This document shows positions 8,432-17,122 of a stretch of DNA of 64,000 nt, piece by piece. The notes beneath the pieces are model-generated. The model had not been told where the DNA came from, did not search any database, and was given only the letters and a program-made list of their open reading frames with translations. Source of the stretch: Betaproteobacteria bacterium (lineage in GTDB: Bacteria > Pseudomonadota > Gammaproteobacteria > Burkholderiales > SG8-41); assembly GCA_016192825.1 (NCBI GenBank), contig JACPTK010000085.1, positions 1-64,000 of the forward strand, written 5' to 3'. Within the stretch, counting starts at the first letter, position 1; each line of letters opens with the position of its first letter. The translations under genes were made by a program, and so were the position numbers.

Positions 8432-9228
8432 TGGAGCGCCATGAGAAAAGTCTTCATTTCCGCGACGCAACGCTCGGGGGCGCTGAAAGCGATGCCCTGC
8501 CCGTAGCCGTCGAACAGGACGAGCTTCGCCTGCGGGATCTGCTCCCGCATCTGCAGCATCTGCTCGCGCGGTGCGATCTGGCTGTTGTTTCCCGCCAGGA
8601 CCAGCACCGGCGCGCGCACCTCGCGCAGCCGCGGCAAGAGGTTTCCGGCCGCGATCATGGCGTGCTGGGCGATCGCGATATGGCGCGGACACTTGTCGAA
8701 CTCGCCCGTCGACCATTCGATCCAGCCCGGATCGACCTTATCGACATCGATCCGCCGCGCGAGCGTCTTGTGCGCCCAGTGTCCGAGCCCGAATTTCTCG
8801 ACCTCCTCCGGTATGAACAGATCGTTCGCCGACTGGGGTAGCTGAAACGGCGTGTTGCAAAGCGTCAGCGATGCAATGCGCGCGGGATGCGCGATGGCAG
8901 CCGCCAGGCCGACGTGGCCGCCCGAGGCTTCGGCTGCCCAGTGCACGCGCGCGACGCCGATATGATCCATCAGGTCGATCGCATCCGCGACCAGCATGTC
9001 CAGCGTGTAGGGATTGCCCGGCGGCGGAACGGCGCTCCTGCCGCAACCGCGAGCGTCGATCCGGACCACGCGGTAATCGCGAGCGAGCAGCGGCACCCAC
9101 GCGCGCCAGAACTCCAGGTTGCGCCCGAAGCCGTGATGGAGGAACACGGTTTCGGCTCGACGCCACGGATCGGTGTAGTCCGCCACGTCGTAATGAATGT
9201 CGGTATTGCCGATGCGCGCGTGGGGCAT
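8428..9228 (-). CDS. Alpha/beta hydrolase with a degenerate triad
   Basis: 266 aa starting MPHARIGNTDIHYDV. Family blocks are VFLHHGFGRNLEFW (oxyanion region), RIDARGCGRS, the nucleophile elbow AEASGGHVG (Ser near residue 97, with Glu instead of the first Gly of GxSxG) and APVLVLAGNNSQIAP. The acid position usually held by Asp is Asn/Ser here, and the segment that normally holds the catalytic His reads GYGQGIAFSAPE, with Gln. It may still act as an esterase using other residues, or be a decarboxylase or lyase of the same fold. It is the first gene of a two-gene operon with the dehydrogenase. Confidence 0.8.
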   Translation of the reverse strand: MPHARIGNTDIHYDVADYTDPWRRAETVFLHHGFGRNLEFWRAWVPLLARDYRVVRIDARGCGRSAVPPPGNPYTLDMLVADAIDLMDHIGVARVHWAAEASGGHVGLAAAIAHPARIASLTLCNTPFQLPQSANDLFIPEEVEKFGLGHWAHKTLARRIDVDKVDPGWIEWSTGEFDKCPRHIAIAQHAMIAAGNLLPRLREVRAPVLVLAGNNSQIAPREQMLQMREQIPQAKLVLFDGYGQGIAFSAPERCVAEMKTFLMALQ

Positions 9229-9595
9229 GCGAAAGAATAGGATCGATGCGCCCGTCGCCGGCGTCCCGTGCCGTGCTGCGGCAACGCCGGAACGGTGTTT
9301 GACGGGCCCGCTCGCGCGCGACCGGGGCCGCCCACGCGTGCTGCGCCGCCCGATCCGCGCTGCCGGGGAAATTCGCAACGAACGTTGCGGAATATCATGC
9401 CGTTTCCGGGCAAGGCGAGTCAAGCGCGGGGACGCCGCCGCTTCACGGCTTCGTCACGGGATCGCCCCAGGTCCACGATGTGACGCCATGGCGTGCCGCG
9501 CACGGCGCCTGTGCTACGCTTGCCGGGCACGAAGCGGCGACTTGCCCGAAACCGGCATGGCCGGCTTTTCATTCGGCACCAGGGAGATTGCACCG

Positions 9596-10024
9596 ATGCG
9601 ACTCAAGCCCGTCATCATCCTCGACGACGCGAAAAAAATGCTCGCGGCCGGTGAAGCCGAAGCGATCAAGAACAACTGGAATATCGTGATCGCGATCCTC
9701 GACGATGCCGGGATCCTGGTCGCGCTGCACCGCATGGATGGGGCACGGCCGGGCAATCCAGAGATCGCAATCCAGAAGGCGCGCACCTCCGCCCTTACCC
9801 AGCGCTCCAGCAAGATCTGGGAAGATTGGGTGAACGGCGGCAAGATATCGTCGACGACCATGCCGCTCCTCACGGTGCGCGGCGGACTGCCGATCATCAT
9901 CGAAGGCGAATGCGTCGGCTCGATAGGGGTTTCCGGCGTCGCATCCCACCAGGACGAGCAGGTTGCCATAGCGGCGATCGCGGCGGCGTTCCCCAACTAC
10001 TCGACGGTCCGCCCCGGCGACTGA
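9596..10024 (+). CDS. GlcG/HbpS-like (DUF336) protein, copy 2
   Basis: 143 aa, a paralogue of the gene at 5769. Start MRLKPVIILDDAKKML; CACCAGGGAGATTGCACCG provides the ribosome site. The upstream region shares short blocks with copy 1 (GTCCACGATGTGACGCCA and TGTGCTAcGCTTGC), so promoter and gene were duplicated together. It is the first gene of a probable operon: GlcG-like, Bug (10090), PrpD (11098), CMD-like (12453). A 173-bp internal tract differs from copy 1 at only one base. Confidence 0.85.
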   Translation: MRLKPVIILDDAKKMLAAGEAEAIKNNWNIVIAILDDAGILVALHRMDGARPGNPEIAIQKARTSALTQRSSKIWEDWVNGGKISSTTMPLLTVRGGLPIIIEGECVGSIGVSGVASHQDEQVAIAAIAAAFPNYSTVRPGD

Positions 10025-10089
10025 CCGCGTGGCGCGCCGCACTTTGCCGAGACCCGCCGGCTGCCTGGCGTAATGTGAAGGAGAAAGCC

Positions 10090-11073
10090 ATGAAACCCGC
10101 CTCAACGCTTCTGCTATGCGTGGCATGCCTCGTCCTGAGCCCGGCGGCGTCGGGCCAGGCCAAGTCGACCTATCCGGTCAAGCCGGTCCGCATGATCGTG
10201 CCCGGCGCGCCCGGCGGCCTGACCGACCTGGGCGCCCGCATCCTCTCGCCCCGGCTGGCCGAGCTGCTCGGCCAGCCGGTCGTGGTGGACAGCCGCTCGG
10301 GCGCCGCCGGCCTCATCGCCTGCGACCTGGTCGCCAAGGCCGCGCCGGACGGCTACACCCTGCTCTTCGGCTTCTCCGGGCCGCTCGTGATCGTGCCACA
10401 TCTCAACGAGTCCACGCCCTACGACACGCTCAAGGACTTCGCGCCGGTGGCGCTGGTGGCAACCGCGCCGTACGTGCTGGTGGTGAACCCGAAAGTGCCC
10501 GCGAAGTTGGTGAAAGAGCTGATCGCTCTCGCCAGGTCGAGGCCCGGCAAACTCAACTTCGCCTCCGGCGGCGTCGGCACCGGCATCCATATGGCGGCGG
10601 AGCTTCTCAACCTGTCCGCAGGCACGCAGATCGTCCACGTGACCTACAAGAGCGCGCTGCCGGCGCTGACCGCGATCCTTGCGGGCGAGGTGGACATGAT
10701 GTTCATCGGTCTCACGCAGGCACTGCCGCACATCAAGGCAGGCAGACTGCGCGCACTCGCCGTGGGCAGCGCGAAGCGGTCCCCGGCGTTTCCGGAGCTT
10801 CCGACCGTCAGCGAGAGCGGCTTCCAGTTCAGCGCGTCGGGCTGGTACGGCGTGCTCGCGCCGAGAAACACGCCGCGCCCCCTGGTGACGAAGCTTCACG
10901 AAACGTTGGCCACCGTGGTGGGAACGGCGGAAGTCAGGGACCGGATGACCGCGAACGCGCTGGAAGTCGAGCACGCCACGCCCGAGCAGTTCGGCGCGTT
11001 CCTGCGCAACGAGATGGCCACCTGGGCCGGGGTCGTGAAGGCCGCGGGCCTGAAGCGCAAGGGACCGCTGTGA
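10090..11073 (+). CDS. Bug/TctC-family periplasmic binding protein
   Basis: 327 aa from an ATG after GTGAAGGAGAAAGCC. The signal peptide is clear (STLLLCVACLVLSPAASGQA). Blocks: YPVKPVRMIVPGAPGGLTD, APDGYTLLFGFSGPLVIV, TPYDTLKDFAPVA, FASGGVGTGIHMAAELL, VTYKSALPALTAIL and WAGVVKAAGL. It is the closest relative of the protein at 6282. PrpD begins 24 bp after its stop codon, so the bound ligand is likely an acid used by the downstream hydro-lyase. Confidence 0.9.
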   Translation: MKPASTLLLCVACLVLSPAASGQAKSTYPVKPVRMIVPGAPGGLTDLGARILSPRLAELLGQPVVVDSRSGAAGLIACDLVAKAAPDGYTLLFGFSGPLVIVPHLNESTPYDTLKDFAPVALVATAPYVLVVNPKVPAKLVKELIALARSRPGKLNFASGGVGTGIHMAAELLNLSAGTQIVHVTYKSALPALTAILAGEVDMMFIGLTQALPHIKAGRLRALAVGSAKRSPAFPELPTVSESGFQFSASGWYGVLAPRNTPRPLVTKLHETLATVVGTAEVRDRMTANALEVEHATPEQFGAFLRNEMATWAGVVKAAGLKRKGPL

Positions 11074-11097
11074 CCGCGGCACATGCCGGGAGGTGAG

Positions 11098-12456
11098 ATG
11101 GGCACGGAGATCGCGCAACGACTGGCGGAGTTCACACACCGAACGCGCCTCGAGGACATTCCGCAAGGCACCGTCGAGTTCACCAAGGGGTTGTGCTTGA
11201 AGACGGTGGCCGGCATGCTGCGCGGCTCGATGATGCCGGCCGGGCTGAGGGCATCGAATTCGGCGCGCGAGCGCGGACACGCGCCGGAAGTCAGCGTCAT
11301 CGGCTCCGGCTTCAGGACGTCGCTGTGGAACGCGGTGCTCAACCACGCGTTCTTCGCGCACGCCTCGGAGCTGGAAGACGACCGCTTCGGCGGCCTCGGC
11401 ACGTGCTGGGATATCACGGTGCTGCCGGTCACCTTCACGTTCGCCGAAAAGCTGAAGTTGAGCGGCCGGGAACTGGTAGAGCTGTCGGCGATCGGTCTCG
11501 AAGTGCACGCCCGCACCTGCCTGTTCTACCCCCAGGGCTACATGGGCATGACCGTGATTCCCGGCGCCATGGGACCAGCCGCTGCCGCCGCGCGGGCGCT
11601 GAAGCTCGGCGTGCCGGAGACGGTGGCGGCGCTCGGTCTGTCCATGTCGTCGCCGCCAATCGCGTACGCGAGCTTCGGCACGGACTCCCACTACTTCGAA
11701 TCCGCGATGCAGTCCCTGCAGGGACTGATCGCCGCCGAGCTCGCGCAACAGGGGGCGAGCGGTAACCCGGACATCGTGACCTTCATGACGAACCTGATCG
11801 GCAAGGACAAGGTCAAGCCGGAGAAATTCCTCGAGAACCTCGGGTCGGACTGGTTCCTCAACGCGATCTGGATCAAGAAATACCCCTGCTGCTTCTACAT
11901 GCACCGCTATCTCGACGCGTTCCTCGATCTGCTTGCAACCGAGAAGCTCGTGTACGAGCAGATCGAGAAGGTGCGGGTGCACATCAGCCAGGTCGAGCGT
12001 TGCTGCGACCGGCCGGACCCGAAGACCTTCGACGACCTGCAGTTCAGCTTCCACCACTCGCACGGCGTCGCCATGATCGACCGGGACGTGAACTTCAGCC
12101 ATATCAGCGACGCGGCGCGGGACAATCCGCGCTACCGCGAGGCGCGCGCCAAGGTCGAGGTCGTGTTCCACCCCGAGTGGGCGTCTGCGTACGCGATGGG
12201 CACGCCGGCGCAACTGGAGGTGATGCTCGGGGACGGGCGGCGGTTCTCGCGGGAGAAGAACCACGTCATCGGCTCGCCGACGGAGCCGCTCACCATGGAG
12301 CAGTTCAAGGCGCTGTTCGTGAAGTTCACCCGCGACCTGCTGCCCGAAGCGGACCTGCGCTGGACCGTCGACGCGCTCGCGAACCTGGAGCGGCTCGACC
12401 GGGGCGAGGTCGAGAAACTCATGCACATACTCGTCAGAACAGGAAAGCTGCAATGA
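11098..12456 (+). CDS. MmgE/PrpD-family protein
   Basis: 452 aa, starting at the ATG 5 bp after GGGAGGTGAG rather than at the ATG inside that region (11083). PrpD-fold landmarks: FFAHASELEDDRFGG (the usual HGxExDD-like stretch), the internal helix-rich region SAIGLEVHARTC, and IKKYPCCFYMHRYLDAFLDL near the start of the lid domain. The family includes 2-methylcitrate dehydratase, cis-aconitate decarboxylase and uncharacterised acid lyases. Its stop overlaps the next start by ATGA. It is sequence-divergent from the other four intact PrpD proteins here (for example GTCWDITVLP instead of xHPGxxxxPA). Confidence 0.85.
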   Translation: MGTEIAQRLAEFTHRTRLEDIPQGTVEFTKGLCLKTVAGMLRGSMMPAGLRASNSARERGHAPEVSVIGSGFRTSLWNAVLNHAFFAHASELEDDRFGGLGTCWDITVLPVTFTFAEKLKLSGRELVELSAIGLEVHARTCLFYPQGYMGMTVIPGAMGPAAAAARALKLGVPETVAALGLSMSSPPIAYASFGTDSHYFESAMQSLQGLIAAELAQQGASGNPDIVTFMTNLIGKDKVKPEKFLENLGSDWFLNAIWIKKYPCCFYMHRYLDAFLDLLATEKLVYEQIEKVRVHISQVERCCDRPDPKTFDDLQFSFHHSHGVAMIDRDVNFSHISDAARDNPRYREARAKVEVVFHPEWASAYAMGTPAQLEVMLGDGRRFSREKNHVIGSPTEPLTMEQFKALFVKFTRDLLPEADLRWTVDALANLERLDRGEVEKLMHILVRTGKLQ

Positions 12457-13064
12457 CCGACAAGCAGGAAACCTACACCGTCGCGCCGGAGCGCCTGGCG
12501 CCCATTCCGGAAGGAAAGATGACCGAGGCACAGAAGAAAGCCGCGGCCGAAATCGCCGCCGGCCGGCGCGGCAGCGTGCGCGGGCCGTTTCACGCCTTCC
12601 TGCGCAGCCCCACCCTGATGGGCCGCGTGCAGAAGCTGGGCGAGTACCTGCGCTACGACAGCCTGGTCGAGCAGCGCCTGCGGGAGCTGGCGGCGCTGAT
12701 GGCCGCGCGCGACTGGACGCAGCAGTACGAGTGGCACGCCCACGTGCCGCACGCGCTCAAGGCAGGGCTCAAGGCGGAGGTCATCGAGGCAGTCGCGGAA
12801 GGCCGCCGGCCGGCCGGCATGGCGGCCGACGAGGAAATCGTCCACGACTTCGTGAGGGAACTGCTAGCCAATCGCGGCGTGAGCGACCCGACCTACGAAC
12901 GAGCCCTCAAGCAGTTCGGGGAAGCCGGCGTGGTCGAGTTGATCAGCGTGGTTGGCTACTACGCGCTACTGGCCATGGTGATGAACGTCGCGCGCACCGC
13001 GGTACCGGACGGAAAACCCCTGCCGTTGCCGCTGCTGCCGCAACAGCTGCGCGTGAAGGGCTGA
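12453..13064 (+). CDS. Carboxymuconolactone decarboxylase-like (AhpD-fold) protein
   Basis: 203 aa; the start overlaps the PrpD stop (ATGA). Central landmarks are RGPFHAFLRSPTLMGRVQ, LRELAALMAARDWTQQYEW and VPHALKAGLKAEVIEAV, typical of the all-helical CMD fold, followed by VVELISVVGYYALLAMVMN. It lacks the CxxC redox pair of true AhpD, so a decarboxylase or lyase role is more likely than peroxidase support. It is the last gene of the GlcG-Bug-PrpD operon and is paralogous to the gene at 22265. Confidence 0.8.
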   Translation: MTDKQETYTVAPERLAPIPEGKMTEAQKKAAAEIAAGRRGSVRGPFHAFLRSPTLMGRVQKLGEYLRYDSLVEQRLRELAALMAARDWTQQYEWHAHVPHALKAGLKAEVIEAVAEGRRPAGMAADEEIVHDFVRELLANRGVSDPTYERALKQFGEAGVVELISVVGYYALLAMVMNVARTAVPDGKPLPLPLLPQQLRVKG

Positions 13065-13067
13065 GGC

Positions 13068-13838
13068 TCACGCCGCGGGCGCGAGCCGCTCGCGGAACAT
13101 CGCGAATATCCGCTCCCAGTCCCGGTTCGCCGCCTGCTTGTGGTAGACGTCGCGCTCGGGCAGCGCGTAGCCGTGCTCGGCGCCAAGATGGAATTCGTAG
13201 ACGTATTTCACCGCCGCGCCCTTCATTGCGTCGTCGAGCGCCTTGCGTACCGGCGCCGCGGCATGCCCGTCCTTCTCGCCGAAGCCGCAGTAGAGCTGGC
13301 CCTGGAATTTCCCCGCAGAACGATGCGGCGAGTCCGCCTTGTCCGTGACCAGGTGTGTGCCGTGCAGGCTCGCCGAGGCGCGAAACCGCTCCGGATAGGC
13401 CGCGGCGACGCGGAACACGTGGCGCCCGCCCATGCAGTAGCCGATGCACCCCATCGCGCCGGGATGCGCCGGCTCCCCCTTGCCGATGAAATCGAGGACC
13501 GCGCCGGTGTCGGCGACCGCCATCGCGTCGGTCAGGCTGTCACGCGACGCGCGCACGGCGGCAAGCCGCTTTTCGTCCAGCCGCGCCGTGGAGATCGCCC
13601 GGCCCTGCTCGTCGCGGTAGTCGTGGCGCACCCGGCCGTTTCGGTAGTAGAGGTCCGGAACCATGCAGTAGTAACCGACCGTGGCCACCCGGCGCGCGAT
13701 GTCGTAAAGCTCCTCGCGCACGCCCCAGATGTCCATGTACACGATCACCGTCGGGAACAGCCCGCTGCGATCCGGATGCGTCACGAAGGTCTCCATCGCC
13801 CCTCCGGGCGCCGGGATGTTGACGAAGCGTTCTCTCAT
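13068..13838 (-). CDS. Dienelactone hydrolase family protein
   Basis: 256 aa, start MRERFVNIPAPGGAMETF. The dienelactone hydrolase triad is visible: Cys in GYCMGG (about residue 126), Asp in GEKDGHAA and His in LGAEHGYALP. VIVYMDIWGVREELYDIAR is the family's early block. Such enzymes open enol-lactones in chlorocatechol or related ring-cleavage pathways, or hydrolyse other small esters. It faces the CMD-like gene convergently with a 3-bp gap. Together with CMD and PrpD it hints at aromatic ring-cleavage products in this island. Confidence 0.88.
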   Translation of the reverse strand: MRERFVNIPAPGGAMETFVTHPDRSGLFPTVIVYMDIWGVREELYDIARRVATVGYYCMVPDLYYRNGRVRHDYRDEQGRAISTARLDEKRLAAVRASRDSLTDAMAVADTGAVLDFIGKGEPAHPGAMGCIGYCMGGRHVFRVAAAYPERFRASASLHGTHLVTDKADSPHRSAGKFQGQLYCGFGEKDGHAAAPVRKALDDAMKGAAVKYVYEFHLGAEHGYALPERDVYHKQAANRDWERIFAMFRERLAPAA

Positions 13839-13960
13839 TGAAGGGTGCCCCTGGAAATTCCGTTGAGTTCCGTGCCGCGGCAGCGTATATGATAAGTTAA
13901 GCGGCATGTGGAACTTTTTTTCCACAATCCGGACTGTCGAAGTTTCGCGCCACTTTCTAG

Positions 13961-14932
13961 ATGAGACTGCTTCGATTCCACCACCTGACCGCCGCCGCGC
14001 TGGTCGCCGTTCTGATTTTCGCACCGGGATCGTGGGCCCAGGGTTACCCCGTCAAGCCGGTGCGCATCGTGCTGCCGTTTCTCGGCGGCACTGATTTCGT
14101 CGGCCGCTGGCTCGCCCATAAGCTGACGCCGGCGCTCGGCCATCAGGCGATCGTCGAGCCGCGTCTCGGGGCGGGCGGCAACATCGCGCACGAATCGGTT
14201 GCCAGGGCGCCCGCAGATGGCTATACGCTGCTGATGGCGGCGCCGACCTTCGTCATAAATCCGCACCTCAGCCGCAAGGCCAGCTTCGACCCGTTGAAGG
14301 ACTTCGCGCCGGTCGCCCTGCTCGCGTTCATTCCCAACGTGCTGGTGGTGCATCCCTCGGTGCCGGCCGGGTCCCTGGGCGAACTTCAGCAACTCGCGCG
14401 CCGCTACCCCGGGAAGCTCTCTTTCGGCTCCGGTGGGGTGAACTCGGCCACGCACCTCGCGGGCGAAATGCTGAAGCAGCTTACGAAATCCGAGATCGTG
14501 CATATCCCGTACAAGAGTGCCACGCTCGCCCTCGTCGGTGCGGCGACGGGCGATGTCGACATCGTGATAGCCGCCGTGCCGGTCATCGCCCCCCACGTGC
14601 ACCAGAAACGGCTTCGCCCGCTGGCGGTGCTGGACGCCAAGCGCGTCGCCTCGTTACCGGGCGTGCCGACTTCCGCGGAAGCCGGCGTGCCCCAGCTCAA
14701 GGTCGTGTTCTGGTACGTGCTGCTCGCGCCCGCGGGCACGCCGCGCGAAATCATCGAGCGGCTGAGCGCCGAGTCGATGAAGACGATGCGGGCCGCGGAC
14801 ACGCGCGAGCGCTTCGCCACCATCGGCGCCGACACCGTCTCGCGGACGCCGGAGCAGACCGCGGCGTTCCTGCGCAACGAGCACGCGCGCTGGGGCAAGC
14901 TGATCCGCGACGCCGGCATCAAGGCCGACTAG
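13961..14932 (+). CDS. Bug/TctC-family periplasmic binding protein (tandem 1)
   Basis: 323 aa with signal peptide LRFHHLTAAALVAVLIFAPG and cleavage probably after SWAQG. The first-lobe loop reads PFLGGTDFVGRW (one residue shorter than the PGG motif). Further blocks are PADGYTLLMA, FDPLKDFAPVAL, FGSGGVNSATHLAGEML, IPYKSATLALVGAA and WGKLIRDAGIKAD. The start lacks a strong ribosome site. A second Bug gene follows 29 bp after the stop codon, so this is a tandem pair of binding proteins in one operon. Confidence 0.9.
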   Translation: MRLLRFHHLTAAALVAVLIFAPGSWAQGYPVKPVRIVLPFLGGTDFVGRWLAHKLTPALGHQAIVEPRLGAGGNIAHESVARAPADGYTLLMAAPTFVINPHLSRKASFDPLKDFAPVALLAFIPNVLVVHPSVPAGSLGELQQLARRYPGKLSFGSGGVNSATHLAGEMLKQLTKSEIVHIPYKSATLALVGAATGDVDIVIAAVPVIAPHVHQKRLRPLAVLDAKRVASLPGVPTSAEAGVPQLKVVFWYVLLAPAGTPREIIERLSAESMKTMRAADTRERFATIGADTVSRTPEQTAAFLRNEHARWGKLIRDAGIKAD

Positions 14933-14961
14933 CGCCGCCCCGCCTCGCCTCGGAGACGTTC

Positions 14962-15921
14962 ATGAAGATGCCGCGCGCCGCATGGCTGGCGTTACCGCTC
15001 CTCGCTTCCGCCCTGGCCGCCGGCCCGGCCCGGGGCCAGGATTATCCGAGCCGGCCGATACGGCTGCTCACCACCGAAGCAGGGGGCGGCGGCGACCTGG
15101 TGGCCCGCGTCATCGGGCAGGGAATTTCCGGCAGCCTGGAGCAGCCCGTGGTGGTCGACAATCGCGGGATCCGGTCGGGTGAGATTGTTGCAAAAGCGGC
15201 GCCCGATGGCCACACGCTGATGTCCTATGGCAACCCGCTGTGGCTCGCGCCGTTTCTGCGGAAGAACGTTCCCTACGATCCGGTCAGGGATTTCTCGCCG
15301 ATCACGCTCAGCGTGATCTCGCCCAACGTCCTCGTCGTCGGCCCCGCCGTCGCGGCCGCCTCCGTCAAGGAGCTCATCGCGCTCGCGAAGGCGCGGCCGG
15401 GCGCGCTGAACCACGCCTTGAGCGGCGTCGGCTCGTCGAACCATCTCGCGGCGGAGCTGTTCCGGAGCATGGCGGGCATCGACACGGTGCACGTTCCGTA
15501 CCGCGGGGCCGGGCCGGCGCTCACCGCGTTGATCGGCGGGCACGTGCAGATCATGTTTCCCAGCGCGAGTTCCGTGACACCGCACATCAAAGCCGGCCGG
15601 CTGAAGGCGCTGGCGGTCACCAGTGCCGAGCCGTCCGCGCTCGCTCCCGGCCTGCCAACCGTGTCGGCATCGGGCCTGCCGGGCTACGAATCGGCGCTTC
15701 TCCTCGGCGTGTTCGCACCAGCCGGCACGCCTGCAGCGCTGATCACGCGGCTCAACGCGGAAATCGTGAAGGTGCTGCGCGCTTCGGACGTGAAGGAGAA
15801 GCTCTTCGCTTCCGGCGTGGAAATCGTCGCCAGCTCGCCCGCGCAGTTCGCGGCCCGGGTGAGGTCCGAGATGGACCGCCTTGGAAAGCTGATCCGGGAC
15901 GCCGGCATCCGCGCCGACTGA
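14962..15921 (+). CDS. Bug/TctC-family periplasmic binding protein (tandem 2)
   Basis: 319 aa; signal peptide AWLALPLLASALAAGPARG. Blocks: YPSRPIRLLTTEAGGGGDL, APDGHTLMSYG, VPYDPVRDFSPITL, HALSGVGSSNHLAAELF, VPYRGAGPALTALIGG and LGKLIRDAGIRAD. In the DNR..GA..I region the sequence is shortened (DNRGIRSGEIVAKA), missing several residues found in relatives. It follows the Bug gene at 13961 and converges on the dehydrogenase gene at 15931 with 9 bp between. Confidence 0.9.
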   Translation: MKMPRAAWLALPLLASALAAGPARGQDYPSRPIRLLTTEAGGGGDLVARVIGQGISGSLEQPVVVDNRGIRSGEIVAKAAPDGHTLMSYGNPLWLAPFLRKNVPYDPVRDFSPITLSVISPNVLVVGPAVAAASVKELIALAKARPGALNHALSGVGSSNHLAAELFRSMAGIDTVHVPYRGAGPALTALIGGHVQIMFPSASSVTPHIKAGRLKALAVTSAEPSALAPGLPTVSASGLPGYESALLLGVFAPAGTPAALITRLNAEIVKVLRASDVKEKLFASGVEIVASSPAQFAARVRSEMDRLGKLIRDAGIRAD

Positions 15922-15930
15922 CGGCGGGCG

Positions 15931-17013
15931 TCAGGCGATCGCCCGCGCCAGGTTGACCATCATCTCTTCCGTGTCGTCGAGCGCATTGAGACGCGGCTGC
16001 GACGCCACGCGCGGCGTGATGATCACGTTGTCGAAAGCAAGCAGCGGGTCGTCTGCCCGTCCCGGCTCCTCGTAGAACGCGTCCTGTCCCAGCCCGCCGA
16101 GACGGCCTGACTTGAGCGCGGCCACTGCCGCTTCACGGTCGACGACGTCGGCGCGCGACACGTTGACGAGGCAGGCACCGGGCTTCATTCGCGCGAGGCG
16201 CGCGCCGTCGAACAGTCCGCGGGTGGCCGGCTCGCCCGGCACCATGCAGCACACCCAATCGCTCCCGCCAAGGAGCGCGTCGAAATCGCGGTGCTCGATG
16301 CCCAGCGCGCGCTTCTCGGCCTCGGGCAGGCGGCTGCGCTGGTAGTAATTGGTGCGCATGCCGAACGCGATGGCGCGCAGTGCCACCTCGCGTCCGATCT
16401 CGCCCAGCCCGACGATGCCGAGCGTCGCGCCGTGGAGCGAGCGCAGGCCGCCGATGCGCGCCCAGTTCGCATTTGGGGAATAACGCCGGTCGAAGAACTG
16501 CGGCCGGTAGCCGGCCGCGGTCAGCCGCTCGGTGGTGATCAGTCCGTTGATCTTCGTCAGCTTGCGCGCGAGCCCCAGCATCAATGAGAAGATGTGCTCA
16601 GCGGCGGTCATGTTGCCGCGCCGGCGGAGCGGCACGACCTTGACACCGCGGGCCGCACATGCCGGCACGTCGATGTTGCGCAGTATGACCCCATGCTTCT
16701 GCACGACCTTGAGCCGGTCCGCGACCGCCAACTCGCGCGAACCTACCGCGAGCCCTTCGGTGACGAAGGCGTCCGCACCGGGCAGGCGCGCGATAAGCTC
16801 GTCCTGCGTCGAAACCATCCGCACCTCGGCGGGATAGGCCCCTTGTGCGCGCCTGCGCGCGCACTCAAGCCATCCGGGGAAATCGGGCAGGTCGTGCGCA
16901 AGGTAATCGGCCAGCGCGGCGGTACGCTCGGAGTGCGGCGTGGCATCGAGAAACGCCTGCAGCAATCTCAAGGACTGGTCGTTCTCGATGACGATGACGG
17001 GATGTTTCAACAT
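15931..17013 (-). CDS. D-2-hydroxyacid dehydrogenase family protein, catalytic His replaced (copy 2)
   Basis: 360 aa from MLKHPVIVIENDQSLR, a clear paralogue of the protein at 7349. NAD motif GIVGLGEIGREVALRA; catalytic Arg in VNVSRADVVD and Glu in QDAFYEEPGRADDP. The TPH position reads IITPRVASQPR, so Arg again replaces the catalytic His. An in-frame ATG nine codons upstream is possible but the chosen start aligns with the paralogue. It probably oxidises or reduces a 2-hydroxy/2-keto acid linked to the adjacent tandem Bug binding proteins. Confidence 0.85.
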   Translation of the reverse strand: MLKHPVIVIENDQSLRLLQAFLDATPHSERTAALADYLAHDLPDFPGWLECARRRAQGAYPAEVRMVSTQDELIARLPGADAFVTEGLAVGSRELAVADRLKVVQKHGVILRNIDVPACAARGVKVVPLRRRGNMTAAEHIFSLMLGLARKLTKINGLITTERLTAAGYRPQFFDRRYSPNANWARIGGLRSLHGATLGIVGLGEIGREVALRAIAFGMRTNYYQRSRLPEAEKRALGIEHRDFDALLGGSDWVCCMVPGEPATRGLFDGARLARMKPGACLVNVSRADVVDREAAVAALKSGRLGGLGQDAFYEEPGRADDPLLAFDNVIITPRVASQPRLNALDDTEEMMVNLARAIA

Positions 17014-17122
17014 GGGCGCAACTCGGGAATGCGCAGTCACGGTCTTTGATCTCCCGGATTACCCCCAAACTGCATTTGGCTGCCTTGGGGGCTTGGCCAC
17101 TTACCCGAACTCGGGCGATCCC

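Noticed and set aside
10114-12531. 805-codon minus-strand frame opposite Bug and PrpD
   Set aside because: Composition typical of antisense GC-rich frames, and it crosses two well-supported genes.
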